Of a stretch of DNA of 40,589 nucleotides, positions 1 to 9,809 are shown piece by piece. A program made the position numbers and the translations under genes. The notes beneath the pieces are model-generated. The model had not been told where the DNA came from. It saw only the letters and a program-made list of their open reading frames with translations, and did no database searches. Numbering within the stretch: the stretch's first letter is position 1; each line of letters begins with the position of its first letter. Source of the DNA: a virus; IMG/VR virus record IMGVR_UViG_3300020202_000049, positions 1-40,589 of that record; one strand, given 5' to 3'.

Positions 1-127
1 AATCGGGGCATTTAGGATTAGGAACGCCCAATAATGCGAACTTTAATCAAGGGGCGTTGTTTGACGTCAGAGATGGTTCTGTTTCAATCCATGGCTCAGG
101 CTCAGCACTTGAAGTAGGTTATAAATC
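1..127. repeat. Terminal direct repeat, left copy (circular-contig overlap)
   Basis: Bases 1-127 are identical to 40463-40589. An exact overlap of this size at both contig ends is typical of an assembler closing a circle; 127 is a common largest k-mer. I infer a circular or circularly permuted genome of 40,462 bp rather than a biological terminal repeat, because an open reading frame runs through the join in frame. Confidence 0.93.
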
Positions 128-947
128 AGGAATCGTTTCAAGCTCAGTCTTTATGGTTGAGCCGGCATCTTTTTCTGTCTATGGCGATGGCAATGTTGGC
201 ATTGGATTAAGAGGCAACCCACAAGTAAAGCTGCACGTTGCGGGAACTGGATTTGATGCAGCGGTTGTTATTCAAAATACTATATCAACTCCGACGGCAA
301 TGGTTTTTCTTAACCCTTATCAACAATGGGATCTTGGAACTGACCCAGAATCTTCAGGAACTGGCGGAAGAAGAAACTTTGAATTTGTAAACGAAAGTGA
401 AGATACGGTTGTGATGGTTCTTTCGACAGGACCAGGAACCGTGAGCATATTAAATCGCAATCCTACGCCTAATTCAATGTTCCAGGTAGGTGGTGGAACT
501 TTAACAGTATTTAGAAGTGGCTATGTTGGAATTGGTGAGAGTAATCCTGACAACATCTTTGCAAAATTACACGTTGTTGATTCAAACAATGAGACAGCAC
601 TAATTTTGATACAAAACACTATTTCTTCAGGTGCAGCACAATTTGTTTCTGAGAATGGGAGTATTACTTGGGGTGCAGGTATCGTTGATCCTGATTCGGC
701 TGAAAATGCAAACGCAGTAAATAACTACACAATCAGGAATTTTAGTAACGGAACTAACGATGTAATTATTTCCTCTGCAACTGGCTCTGCGTCATTTATA
801 AGCTCCGTCACTGTAAGATCGGGAAACTTTTACAACTCTACCGCAGATCAAGGAATCATTTTAAAGAGCGCAAACAGCACTTGTTACAAGGTGACCGTCA
901 GTAACGCCGGAGCATTACAGACAGCATCTGTCACGTGTCCAAATTAG
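1..947 (+). CDS. Secreted-type tail fibre-like protein, 3' part (5' part at 39985)
   Basis: This is the C-terminal two thirds of a 474-residue protein whose start lies at 39985 and which crosses the circular join in frame. The visible part carries repeated short motifs of the form xVGIGxxxP..KLHV (about 220-250 and 525-575) followed by AVVIQNT/ALILIQNT, a pattern common in phage fibres and other trimeric beta-structured adhesins. It ends with a small cysteine-containing domain (two Cys near the C terminus), which fits an oxidising periplasmic or extracellular location. The full-length protein begins with a Sec signal peptide. Probable role: host recognition or surface-displayed fibre. No chaperone or peptidase S74 motif was recognised. 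Confidence 0.75.
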   Translation, partial: SGHLGLGTPNNANFNQGALFDVRDGSVSIHGSGSALEVGYKSGIVSSSVFMVEPASFSVYGDGNVGIGLRGNPQVKLHVAGTGFDAAVVIQNTISTPTAMVFLNPYQQWDLGTDPESSGTGGRRNFEFVNESEDTVVMVLSTGPGTVSILNRNPTPNSMFQVGGGTLTVFRSGYVGIGESNPDNIFAKLHVVDSNNETALILIQNTISSGAAQFVSENGSITWGAGIVDPDSAENANAVNNYTIRNFSNGTNDVIISSATGSASFISSVTVRSGNFYNSTADQGIILKSANSTCYKVTVSNAGALQTASVTCPN

Positions 948-960
948 GAGGATGATTAAA

Positions 961-1359
961 ATGAAGAAAGTATTATTAGCGTTATCGTTGGTGTTTTTAT
1001 CCATCGGATTCATTCAGGCAAGATCCGAAGGTGGAAGATTTGAAATCTGGCGGAGCACAGAAAACGAGGGACCTATCGATCATGTCCCTGTTGCGACTGG
1101 CTCAATATACGTTGCACGTATTGTAGTCACGTCTGGAACTACTGGATCAATTTTCCAGTTATACAACTCTTCATCAACTGATCCAGGCGTTGACCGTTCA
1201 ACATCTGCTGAATATAGTGCAGCAACTGCAATTGTTTACCCTTTTAATAGGGTTTATGAACGTGGCTTGGCTTGGACTATTGACGGTGGCGCAACGATCG
1301 AAATTCATTGGGATTGGATTAATAATGCACCAGCGGGACAAGAAAATAGAGGACGCTAA
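961..1359 (+). CDS. Small secreted-type virion-operon protein
   Basis: 132 residues from the ATG at 961, chosen because AGGAGG ends 9 bases upstream; the ATG at 952 touches that site and is too close. Residues 1-20 (MKKVLLALSLVFLSIGFIQA) form a classical Sec signal peptide with cleavage after IQA. The mature part is short, Ser/Thr-rich and beta-predicted, with an IYV...VTSGTTGSIF segment that resembles the layout of the head accessory protein at 37280. It lies between a fibre gene and the adaptor gene, so it is probably a virion accessory or decoration protein. Function unknown. Confidence 0.8.
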   Translation: MKKVLLALSLVFLSIGFIQARSEGGRFEIWRSTENEGPIDHVPVATGSIYVARIVVTSGTTGSIFQLYNSSSTDPGVDRSTSAEYSAATAIVYPFNRVYERGLAWTIDGGATIEIHWDWINNAPAGQENRGR

Positions 1360-2447
1360 TGTTATTTGGAAAGTTCATAGACGAAACCTGCGATCGGATC
1401 AAAAAGGATAAAAAAAATCCCGATGATAGGGAGTTAGCCGCTCGCAAAATCAATAAAGCCTATAAAGAGATACTTAATAACTCGAGTATCAAATGGCCTT
1501 ATTTGATCAGGACTGGCGAAATCAGAACGGTTGCTAACTACACCACAGGGACCGTATCTATTACGAATGGTTCCCGTACAGTTACTGGAGCAGGAACCGT
1601 ATGGACTTCAGCTATGGAAGGGCGCTATTTCCAGCCCCAAGGCTCTAAAAACTGGTATCGCATACGTCGGGTGGAGAATGCAACATCATTAATCCTTTAT
1701 AGCGCAATCAAAGAAGATAGCGCCTCCAGTCAAACCCACATCATCTGGAAGCGCTTTTATTATTTCCCGAGTGAAGTTAGAAAGGTTTTAGAATTCGGTA
1801 GCTGGATCCAAAATGGAATCATCGAAGAAAAATCTCTCTACGCCTTGAGAGATCAAAACAAAGACATTAGTCTTACTGGTGAGCCAGAAGAGTTTTCCAT
1901 GTTCGGAGCAGATCCATTTGAGTCGTCATATTCTGAAGGAACCGTAAGCGTTACGGAAGACAATAATTTATTAACCGGCTCAGGCACATCATGGCTTGAT
2001 AATGTCGAAGAGGGTGACCGTGTAGAGATTGGGACAGACATTTACAGAGTCAAAAGGGTTGAGTCAGACACGAGAATCCGTTTATTAAACTCTGCCAACT
2101 CGACTGCATCTGGCGCTTCTTACACGATTCATAAAGAAAACAATCTCGGGTTCCAGCTTTGGTTTAACCCGAATGATGTATATATCCTTCCTTATACATA
2201 TTTAAAGCGAGTCTACGACATGGTGAATGAGGAGTATGACCGACCGGAAGTACCGGAAGAGTTTGACGCAGCTATTTTAGATCTCGCTGAAGCCGACAGG
2301 CTTGCCGATATGGATGATTCAAAATGGATCAACAAACAGGCTTTAGCGACAGCCAGAATCAGCGATTTACGGAGGATGCTAGTGTCTACTCCAAGAAAAC
2401 GACAATTCAAGCCGTACATCGAAAATAACAGGGGGTCATACCTATAA
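1359..2447 (+). CDS. Head-to-tail adaptor / neck protein
   Basis: 362 residues; the start overlaps the previous stop (TAATG). The N terminus (LFGKFIDETCDRIKKD) and C-terminal helices (EFDAAILDLAEADRLADMD) look like podovirus adaptor proteins that bind under the portal. Two internal copies of a beta-rich unit, at about residues 62-125 and 194-258, share GTVS(I/V)T...(V/L)TG(A/S)GT.W followed by YR(I/V)(R/K)RVE. They look like inserted Ig/SH3-like domains. Position between capsid and ejection-protein genes supports a neck role. No signal peptide, unlike its neighbour. Confidence 0.65.
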   Translation: MLFGKFIDETCDRIKKDKKNPDDRELAARKINKAYKEILNNSSIKWPYLIRTGEIRTVANYTTGTVSITNGSRTVTGAGTVWTSAMEGRYFQPQGSKNWYRIRRVENATSLILYSAIKEDSASSQTHIIWKRFYYFPSEVRKVLEFGSWIQNGIIEEKSLYALRDQNKDISLTGEPEEFSMFGADPFESSYSEGTVSVTEDNNLLTGSGTSWLDNVEEGDRVEIGTDIYRVKRVESDTRIRLLNSANSTASGASYTIHKENNLGFQLWFNPNDVYILPYTYLKRVYDMVNEEYDRPEVPEEFDAAILDLAEADRLADMDDSKWINKQALATARISDLRRMLVSTPRKRQFKPYIENNRGSYL

Positions 2448-3628
2448 TGGCTCTTACAGTTCAGCAAATTCAACAAGGTTTAGAACCAAATGTATTGGCG
2501 CATCAGCTTGGGATCACGTCCCAAGAACTGATTGCTTATATCCAAAAAAATAACAAACTCCCAGACGAAGCTGTTAAAGTTATGGGACAATCTACCGTTA
2601 ATGCACTAAATAATTCATTTAAACGTTTGAACCAAGGATTTACTGGAAACCCTAATCCTTTGGCAAATCTAGAAGTGCCAGAGGCGCAAAAAAACCCGCA
2701 GGCTTATTTAAAGAAGCAAATACAGCTTCTAGGTGAAGATAATTCAAGACTAACTGCTGATGAGTTAAAGCAAAAAATTGAACTTCTCACATTGCTTAGC
2801 AAGGAAACACGTGGAGATTTTACGGGTGGAACTGTAACTCAAAAAGTTGACCAAAGTGGTGGATATTTAGAACCGTTTAATCTTCAAAATTACCAGATCG
2901 TGTCCCCTATCGACACATCATCTGAAATTAAATCCATTCAAGACCTTTTAAGTTCAAGAGAGACAAAATTAAAGCGAGAAGGGCAGCTTGAACAATTTCA
3001 ATCCGGCTTGCAGGACGAGCTTGCAAGAGGCCGCACTGATTTCATTCGCGGTGAAGAAGATTATGCCAGATATGTTTATGAAAATGAATTAAAACCGCGT
3101 ATTGAGGAAAACTTAAACGTCCGTGGGCTTCTTTATAGCGGAGATTTAGCTACAGAGCTTGCTCGTACAGGATCAGGATTGCAAGCAGATATTGAGCAAC
3201 AGGCTCTTGCATTGCAGCAGGAAGACGATGCTTTCTTTCAAGATATTGCCTATCAAAATACCTTCCGCAAAGAAATAGAAGCCGGGAACGACGTTAGCTC
3301 CCAGCTCGATTTTGCACGAAATCAAACACGCACTAATCAACAGCAGAATTTCCTAAGAACGCAAAATGACTTGAGACGACGTTATCAAGAGCAGTCGTAC
3401 CAAAAAGACTTGGACCGTCAATTAAGAGTTCAAGAGGCAAATTTAAAGAGACAGCAGGATTTAGCAAGAAAGAATCAGCAATCAGGCCTGATTAGCAGTA
3501 TTGGATCTACAGCCGGAATGATTGGTGGTGCATTAATAGGAGCTAAATTAAGCAATCCGGTTGTTGGTGCTCAAATTGGTAGTCAGCTTGGTGGAACTGC
3601 TGGTTTAATGACTGGAGGTAACCAATAA
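2447..3628 (+). CDS. Internal virion (ejection-type) protein 1
   Basis: 393 residues, start overlapping the upstream stop (TAATG). The middle is Gln/Glu/Arg-rich and strongly helical (about residues 165-345). The last 45 residues are Gly/Ala/Ile-rich with GxxxG spacing (MIGGALIGAKLSNPVVGA), resembling a glycine-zipper membrane-insertion segment. Such long helical proteins with a membrane-active tail between adaptor and nozzle genes are typical of podovirus internal proteins that form the DNA-ejection channel. No enzymatic motif is visible. Confidence 0.6.
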   Translation: MALTVQQIQQGLEPNVLAHQLGITSQELIAYIQKNNKLPDEAVKVMGQSTVNALNNSFKRLNQGFTGNPNPLANLEVPEAQKNPQAYLKKQIQLLGEDNSRLTADELKQKIELLTLLSKETRGDFTGGTVTQKVDQSGGYLEPFNLQNYQIVSPIDTSSEIKSIQDLLSSRETKLKREGQLEQFQSGLQDELARGRTDFIRGEEDYARYVYENELKPRIEENLNVRGLLYSGDLATELARTGSGLQADIEQQALALQQEDDAFFQDIAYQNTFRKEIEAGNDVSSQLDFARNQTRTNQQQNFLRTQNDLRRRYQEQSYQKDLDRQLRVQEANLKRQQDLARKNQQSGLISSIGSTAGMIGGALIGAKLSNPVVGAQIGSQLGGTAGLMTGGNQ

Positions 3629-4290
3629 TGCCTATAAATTTACAGGATGAATTGTTGAGAAAAGAACAGGCGACTGATGCCTATTTAAAAGGGCTGAAAG
3701 GATACGAAACAAATCGTCAGAATGTGGCGAGACAAACACTCGCAGGATCAAGGCAGCCATTTCTTAAAAGTTTAGGTATCGACCAGAGAGCGATTCCACG
3801 TATTACTGGAAAGCTCAATTCTGAGGCGGCCCGCACATTGTCTAGACGATCCCTTGGATCTAATCGTGACCGCCTCAACGTTATGTATCAAACAGCCTTA
3901 AAGAGAGCGGAGATGGCCGGAGCAAGCCAACAGGAGGCTGATGCTTATGCTCGCCAACTAGTCATGGATGAGATGGATCGCTCTTTTCAGGCAGGTGAAC
4001 AAGCCGCTGATATTGAGTCAAGCAGACGAAGAGAATTAGTATCGGATGACTACGCAAACCGGGGAATAGCTCTACAAAATCAATATATGCCAGATGTGAA
4101 TTATGAAGGCGCACTTTATAGGTCGTTATTCGGTTTAGCTGGAACAGCTGGGACTGCCTACGCATTAAATAAATCTAAACCAGGAATAAAATCAAATTTT
4201 GCTGGTACAGGGAATGTATCGCGATACAATGCAATTTACGATGATCCTTTTACAAAAAGCAGTACTTTAAGTTTTGCAGGAGGCAGATAA
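3628..4290 (+). CDS. Internal virion (ejection-type) protein 2
   Basis: 220 residues, TAATG-coupled to the preceding gene. Mostly helical and rich in Arg, Gln and Ala (REL, RQL, ADAYARQLV), with a short Gly/Ala stretch (LFGLAGTAGTAYAL, about residues 168-181) that could insert into membrane. Its place in a run of four such genes between adaptor and nozzle supports a role as an ejected core protein. No family was recognised with certainty. Confidence 0.55.
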   Translation: MPINLQDELLRKEQATDAYLKGLKGYETNRQNVARQTLAGSRQPFLKSLGIDQRAIPRITGKLNSEAARTLSRRSLGSNRDRLNVMYQTALKRAEMAGASQQEADAYARQLVMDEMDRSFQAGEQAADIESSRRRELVSDDYANRGIALQNQYMPDVNYEGALYRSLFGLAGTAGTAYALNKSKPGIKSNFAGTGNVSRYNAIYDDPFTKSSTLSFAGGR

Positions 4291-5220
4291 ATGAGCGCAA
4301 CAGACAATATACTCGCAGGGATTGCAGGGTTTGGAGAAGGGATCAGAGATGTTTTAGTTCCGTACACAATGGAAAATTTAAAAGAGCAGAGAGAAGAAAG
4401 GTTGTTGAGGAAAAAAGCCTTGCATGATATTGAAGGCTACAAAATGCTTTTGCCGTACAAGCAAGCGGAGGAAAAATATAAAGCTAATTTAAACTTTGAC
4501 ACTCAAAATAAGTTAAAAGAAGCTGAATTTGATAGAGAACAAAACGCTATGGTTGATGTTCTTGATGTAGGAACAGGTAAGAAGCTTGGGACTGCAAAGA
4601 GGGGTTCAATTAAAACAGGTGTTGATTTTGAAGATAAATCATCGCAAGCGGAAAAGGAAATTCTAATAAAAAACCTTACAACTCAATTACCTGATTTGAA
4701 GCAAAATGCAATGCGCAATAAGACTAATCTTCAGGCAATTAAAAAAGCTAAAGGCTTACTGGAAAAGGGTGTGTCTGGCAAACTTGGACAAGTGAAATCG
4801 TTCTTGGCTTCTTACGCTGATTTCGCAGGCGAAAATGTAGACAGTTTGTCAGAAGCTCAAACTTATCAATTATTAACAAGAGTTATTACAGGACCAATGA
4901 GGTTAGAAATTATCGGCCCCGGTCCAGTGTCTGAGTACGAGCAGAAGCTAATGCAAGCAATTTCCGGCGGCGGAGGAGCGGCGAAAGGGTCTGCGAAAGA
5001 ATTGCTCAATTTTTATGAAAAGAAAGCGAAGGACAATGTTTCTAACTACAATTCGACATTGGATGGGGCTAAGAAATTAAGCCCATATTTCGAACAAGTA
5101 TATTCAAGCGTCGATCTTTCAGACTTGGAAGAGAAAGATGTAATTGACAATGGTAATCAAGCTCAACCAAAGGAACATTCAAAAAGAAAGCCATTAAGTG
5201 CGTTCTGGAGCAAGAGGTAA
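4291..5220 (+). CDS. Internal virion protein 3, helical
   Basis: 309 residues with an AGGAGG site 7 bases before the ATG. The N terminus (ILAGIAGFGEGIRDVLVPY) resembles amphipathic starts of phage internal proteins. The rest is charged helix, with a conserved-looking block near residues 190-215 (YQLLTRVITGPMRLEIIGPG) containing a Gly/Pro turn. I infer a structural or ejection protein from position; no catalytic motif is visible. Confidence 0.55.
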   Translation: MSATDNILAGIAGFGEGIRDVLVPYTMENLKEQREERLLRKKALHDIEGYKMLLPYKQAEEKYKANLNFDTQNKLKEAEFDREQNAMVDVLDVGTGKKLGTAKRGSIKTGVDFEDKSSQAEKEILIKNLTTQLPDLKQNAMRNKTNLQAIKKAKGLLEKGVSGKLGQVKSFLASYADFAGENVDSLSEAQTYQLLTRVITGPMRLEIIGPGPVSEYEQKLMQAISGGGGAAKGSAKELLNFYEKKAKDNVSNYNSTLDGAKKLSPYFEQVYSSVDLSDLEEKDVIDNGNQAQPKEHSKRKPLSAFWSKR

Positions 5221-5222
5221 AT

Positions 5223-6737
5223 ATGGCATTCGATATTAAGGCCGCGAGATCAGAAGGCTATTCCGATGAGGAAATCGCCTCCTTTTTAGAACAAACTGCC
5301 CCTACTTTTAACGTCCGTGCGGCAATGTCGGAGGGTTATTCATTGGACGACATTTCTGCGGAAATATCGTCTCCCCAAAAGCCGCAAAGCATTGCAGGAA
5401 AAACTTTATCTGTTGTAAAAACAGGTATTGAAAAACCATTGGGTATACCAATTGCAAATATAGCAAAATCGGCTTACCGAAATATAGTTCAACCATTTGG
5501 TGCAGAGGGCGGGATGTCCGAAATGGTTAAGCCAGGCAATGTTCAAGAAACCTATTATGACTTGATGCCAGAGCAGGAAAGGATGGCCGATACGGTCACT
5601 GGCGCAGCATTTGAATCGATCCCGAACCTGCCAGTCAATTCAACAGCCAAGGAAGCTCTTAAGCTGCCGCTCCTATCTGGAATTTATCCACCAAAACCGT
5701 CAGTCATTGCGATGAGTAATCTTCCACAACTAATAAAACCACAAGGCTCAATTGCTCCGAAAAATATTACACGCTATGCGACTTCAAAAATAACTGGAAT
5801 ACCAGAAGAGACTATGGTTGCATGGGAAAAAAATCCGCAATTACTTGAATCTAAAACACTTGAAGCAATTGCGGCAAATCGTATTCCAGAGATATCTAGC
5901 AAATTCGAAAACATCAGAACTGGATTGGCAGCAAAAGCAAAAGAGGCATTATCAACATCTCAATATTTGGAAGAAGGTGCGATTCCAAAGACGAAAATTC
6001 TCGATTCAGTCAAAAATGTTAGGAAGGATTTGGGTGGTGTCTATACGAGTGAATCTAAGCAGGCAGCAAAAACTTTAAAAAACATAGAAGAGAATTTTAA
6101 AAAATTGAGGAATACCGTCAGTCAGAACAATCTGCATGAATTGATGCAACAGCTGGATAACGAAATACCGTGGGACAAGGTGTGGAAAAGCCCAGAAACG
6201 CTCACGCCTACAGATAATTCCTTGATTGCTCTACGAACAAGGTTTGATTCTTTCCTAAAAGATTCAAATAAGGAATATAAGCAAATAATGAAGCCCCTGT
6301 CAGAGGCTATACAGACAAGAAATGAATTTTTTAAGAAGTTTAATGTCGAGCGTGTAAAGGAAGTTGGAGAAAAAGGCACAAAGACAGTCTTTATGCCGGG
6401 CGACTTTACCGTTTCTCGCCTTAAAAATGTAGCTAAGGAATCAAAATTTGGAACAGAGAGGGTTATTCAAAACATTAAGAAGGCGACTGGTGAGGACTTG
6501 TCGCCAGAAGTGCAAAATGCCCTATGGCGACAGGAAATAGAAGAAGCGACAATGAAGGTTCCCTGGACAGATATTAAATTTAACAGCAAAGACATTGCGG
6601 AAAAGGTAGTAAATCTGTTGCGTGATAAAAAACAATCAAAGAAACCATTAAAAGTTATAGAGCCGAGGAATAAACCTCCAACAAAAACATTAACGCCAGA
6701 CAAAATAATTGACTTACTGCGGGTTGCACAATTCTAA
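5223..6737 (+). CDS. Internal virion protein 4 with tandem SEGYS repeats
   Basis: 504 residues. The first 50 residues hold two copies of a motif, KAARSEGYSDEEIASFL and RAAMSEGYSLDDISAEI, a short helical repeat seen at the start of many phage internal or DNA-transfer proteins. The rest is mainly helical and Lys-rich with no clear enzyme motif. It follows three similar genes and overlaps the nozzle gene start (TAATG), so it probably belongs to the ejection core. A scaffold for DNA transfer is inferred, not shown. Confidence 0.6.
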   Translation: MAFDIKAARSEGYSDEEIASFLEQTAPTFNVRAAMSEGYSLDDISAEISSPQKPQSIAGKTLSVVKTGIEKPLGIPIANIAKSAYRNIVQPFGAEGGMSEMVKPGNVQETYYDLMPEQERMADTVTGAAFESIPNLPVNSTAKEALKLPLLSGIYPPKPSVIAMSNLPQLIKPQGSIAPKNITRYATSKITGIPEETMVAWEKNPQLLESKTLEAIAANRIPEISSKFENIRTGLAAKAKEALSTSQYLEEGAIPKTKILDSVKNVRKDLGGVYTSESKQAAKTLKNIEENFKKLRNTVSQNNLHELMQQLDNEIPWDKVWKSPETLTPTDNSLIALRTRFDSFLKDSNKEYKQIMKPLSEAIQTRNEFFKKFNVERVKEVGEKGTKTVFMPGDFTVSRLKNVAKESKFGTERVIQNIKKATGEDLSPEVQNALWRQEIEEATMKVPWTDIKFNSKDIAEKVVNLLRDKKQSKKPLKVIEPRNKPPTKTLTPDKIIDLLRVAQF

Positions 6738-9700
6738 TGAATAAATTGATTCTGGCATCATTGTTTGCGCTCGGTTTGTTTGTTAATGGATACTCTGAAC
6801 CGCTCCCATCCGGCCAAATCGGATTCGGTGGAGGGTTAAACCTTCAATCCGACATCACTAACATCAAAGATGAGCAGTCACCAGATATGTGCAACTGTAT
6901 TGCTAACCTTGACGGGTCTATGGGGAAACGTGGTGGAAGTGAAAGGTATATCGATCAGGCCGTTTCATCGCAGCCTTTCACGGCTCTTTACAGGGCCTAT
7001 GCTTCAACAGGTACGACTGACGTTAAACGTTTAATCGGTATCGTTGGCGATAAGATTGTTTACAGTACGGGTGATACGAATCCAGTTTGGATTCAGGCAT
7101 CGAGCAACACTATTCGCGCCGGTCAAAGCTGGGATTTTACCACTATGAGCAATCACGTCATCTTCACGGGTGACGGATTAGTCGATCCTATATACAAGTT
7201 CAATCTTTTTACATCGTCCCTCTCTACCTTAACCGATAACGACGTTTCGACAGAAGGTGTGACTTTGAGAGCAAAGTATGTGGAGCAGAAAAGCAATTAT
7301 CTTCTGTTAATCAATGTCGCAGAGATCACAGACGGGACGACTTTCTATCCGAGCAGAATATATTACTCTCTATTGAACTCGCCAAGAGACGCAAGCGTAA
7401 CCACAAACCTTCCTATATCGAGTTTTTCATGGAACCGCTATATTGACGTTAAAACAAATGACGGTGAAGAACTAACCGGCGCTGGCGTTTTAAACGATGA
7501 AGTAACGCTTTTTAAACCTTCCTCTATTCACAGCCTTTCTTATTCCGTTTTAAGCCCAGGGACAGGAGATCAGGCATTAAGAGAGTTAACCAACGGATTC
7601 GGTCTCAAAGCGCCTCGCAGTCTGCAAAATATAGGCAATTACTACATCATGGCCGCACAAGACGCAATCAGGCTGTATGACGGTGGTCGACGATCACGGC
7701 TTACGGTTGGCGAGGAAAACAGGACGATATCGGACGATATCAAACCATTAATCGACAAGCTCATTAAAGCCGGAACCTATCAAAACATCATCGGAAAATA
7801 TTACAAAAAGAAAGAGTATTACTTGATGGCGTACGAACACCCAGAGCGGTTCCCAAAAGGTCGCCCGAATTCAGTCATGATCTATGACATCAGAAAAGGG
7901 CAGTGGTTCCCTGTTTGCGGATGGCTCGTTAATTCTTGGGAAACGTTTGACGGCAAGGGCGATAATGGGCAGCTAGTCTATGGCGACTTAGGTATTGTTC
8001 ATAAAGCAGATTTAGAGGAACAGATTGATGATTCTGGCAAATTCTTTGTCATCGATACGATGGATTCTCTTGCTTCATGGAATGGGGTAAGGGTGAATCG
8101 CGATACAACAAACATCATCGAAGGCACTGCATCTTTGAGAATGTGGATTGCGCCAAGTGTATTGGAATCATCAATGAGCCTAAACAGAATGATGATATTA
8201 GGTGAGTGGTATGATCGTACAAAAATTACCAAAGACGACAAGATTCAATTCAAAATCTATACAACCAGCATTGGAAACATTACAAGCCTACGGGTGGATC
8301 TAGAGGTTGACGACGTTACTTCCTTCGACACAAATTTCACATCTGTAACGCTCTCTAGTGCGTCACTCAACGCCGCAAACACTACCTGGACCACAGTGGA
8401 AATCGCGCTTTCTTCTTTCCCGACGCGGCCAGATTGGACTGACTTTGACAGTGAGGAAATTCCTTTCGCTAATACGCTTTCATACTACGGGCTGAGATTC
8501 GTTTTAAACGGTATCAATATATCCTCTATGTCGATTGATGATGTTCGCATCGTTCAAGCGCATGATAGAAACCCTGTTAATTTCTACCGATACACAAAAC
8601 TATTTGATTTTAGCCGTCCAGAGATCAAAAAGTTTGGTCAGATTCTTTTGACCTATGAAAAGTCGCCGGATGCTATTTTAAGCATGGACGTATATAACGA
8701 TTTTGGAAGACAAATAACCACTGAAAAATTTGAACGCGAAATACCCCGTGAACTAGTTGTTTTGGGGTTAGTTTCTACCGCAAGCATCGCAATCGTGGAT
8801 GATGTGGATTACAGTATTATTCAAAGCACGATATTTGCTGAATCGAGTTATCTTCCGTTAAACGCCGTGGCAAACAAAGACTTCATTTTCTTTCCAGACA
8901 GAACTAATAACCGTTACGTGAAAATGGATCGAGCGCCATTTGGTGTAATTTTGACAACTTTTGGCAGTATTGGATCGGGAACTACGAATTTTAATATCGC
9001 TCATCAATCAGATATCGATGAAAAGAACAACATTTATATCATTGATATCGATAATCAAAGAGTTAAGGTTCATAAACAATCAGATTTAAGCTTTGTAAAG
9101 GCCGTCGGTGGCTTATCTAGAGCAAACACAGGATATCATCAACCAACAGGTATTACTTGCGATGAAAGTAATTGTTATGTCGCAGACGAAGGGAATTATC
9201 GTTGGTTGAAGCTCTCTATAAGCACGCTTGGAGCAACATTAGTCAAGGATGTTGACTATAACACCATAGGAGATACATCGCTTGATCAGGACGATTCCTA
9301 TGTTTACGGAGCCTATAACAAAACATCCGAGGATTCCATTAACCATCAAGACGTTGTATTGGAAAAGCGCAACAAAGGTGACCTTGAACTTGTTAATAGG
9401 GTTAGAATTACACCAAAAGATTCTGTTGCGTTAAGCACATACGCACTTCAGGGGGACATTGCCTTAAGAGGACGATATATTTTCGTCTCTTTCACGGATA
9501 ATGCCCTTGCAAACAATCCGACATACTACATTCAAAAGCGCTTAAAGTCTGATTTTTCTATTGTGAATGAATTTGTTTCTACAACAGAATTATTTTCTGT
9601 TATCGGCGATCCGTTTGCCCACAAACCAATGATCAAAAGCCAGAAAAAGGATTTAAAAGTGGAAGGACAGTATCTTCAAATTAGGTTTTACGATACTGGA

Positions 9701-9766
9701 CTTGATAATTACTTACGTTTGGTCAATCAAACGTACTTAATGAATTTAGAAACACTGAAGTATTAA
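6737..9766 (+). CDS. Tail nozzle protein (P22 gp10-like) with signal peptide and NHL-like C terminus
   Basis: 1009 residues. After a hydrophobic leader (residues 1-20, MNKLILASLFALGLFVNGYS) the mature N terminus has the usual nozzle layout: GGLN, DEQSPDMCNC, then GSMGKRGGSERY, the pattern of P22 gp10/T7 gp12-like hub proteins in which a polypeptide lists residues before a KR.G. step. Residues about 715-1000 contain NHL-propeller-like units (NNRYVKMDR, NIYIIDIDNQRVKVHK, NCYVADEGNYRWLKL). The start overlaps the previous stop and no Shine-Dalgarno site is evident, so translation is probably coupled. A signal peptide on a nozzle is unexpected. Nozzle assignment is by pattern, not by search. Confidence 0.7.
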   Translation: MNKLILASLFALGLFVNGYSEPLPSGQIGFGGGLNLQSDITNIKDEQSPDMCNCIANLDGSMGKRGGSERYIDQAVSSQPFTALYRAYASTGTTDVKRLIGIVGDKIVYSTGDTNPVWIQASSNTIRAGQSWDFTTMSNHVIFTGDGLVDPIYKFNLFTSSLSTLTDNDVSTEGVTLRAKYVEQKSNYLLLINVAEITDGTTFYPSRIYYSLLNSPRDASVTTNLPISSFSWNRYIDVKTNDGEELTGAGVLNDEVTLFKPSSIHSLSYSVLSPGTGDQALRELTNGFGLKAPRSLQNIGNYYIMAAQDAIRLYDGGRRSRLTVGEENRTISDDIKPLIDKLIKAGTYQNIIGKYYKKKEYYLMAYEHPERFPKGRPNSVMIYDIRKGQWFPVCGWLVNSWETFDGKGDNGQLVYGDLGIVHKADLEEQIDDSGKFFVIDTMDSLASWNGVRVNRDTTNIIEGTASLRMWIAPSVLESSMSLNRMMILGEWYDRTKITKDDKIQFKIYTTSIGNITSLRVDLEVDDVTSFDTNFTSVTLSSASLNAANTTWTTVEIALSSFPTRPDWTDFDSEEIPFANTLSYYGLRFVLNGINISSMSIDDVRIVQAHDRNPVNFYRYTKLFDFSRPEIKKFGQILLTYEKSPDAILSMDVYNDFGRQITTEKFEREIPRELVVLGLVSTASIAIVDDVDYSIIQSTIFAESSYLPLNAVANKDFIFFPDRTNNRYVKMDRAPFGVILTTFGSIGSGTTNFNIAHQSDIDEKNNIYIIDIDNQRVKVHKQSDLSFVKAVGGLSRANTGYHQPTGITCDESNCYVADEGNYRWLKLSISTLGATLVKDVDYNTIGDTSLDQDDSYVYGAYNKTSEDSINHQDVVLEKRNKGDLELVNRVRITPKDSVALSTYALQGDIALRGRYIFVSFTDNALANNPTYYIQKRLKSDFSIVNEFVSTTELFSVIGDPFAHKPMIKSQKKDLKVEGQYLQIRFYDTGLDNYLRLVNQTYLMNLETLKY

Positions 9767-9770
9767 ACAT

Positions 9771-9787
9771 TTCTCCCGAGGGAGAAT
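9771..9787 (+). other. TTCTCCC/GGGAGAA hairpin before fibre gene
   Basis: A perfect 7-bp inverted repeat (TTCTCCC GA GGGAGAA, shorter as RNA because of the 2-base loop) lies between the nozzle stop and the Shine-Dalgarno AAAGGAG of the next gene. A similar element sits before the scaffold gene at 35573. There is no T-tract, so it may be a stability or processing hairpin. Confidence 0.4.
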
Positions 9788-9809
9788 ATTTTAAAAGGAG
9801 AGTGATATT

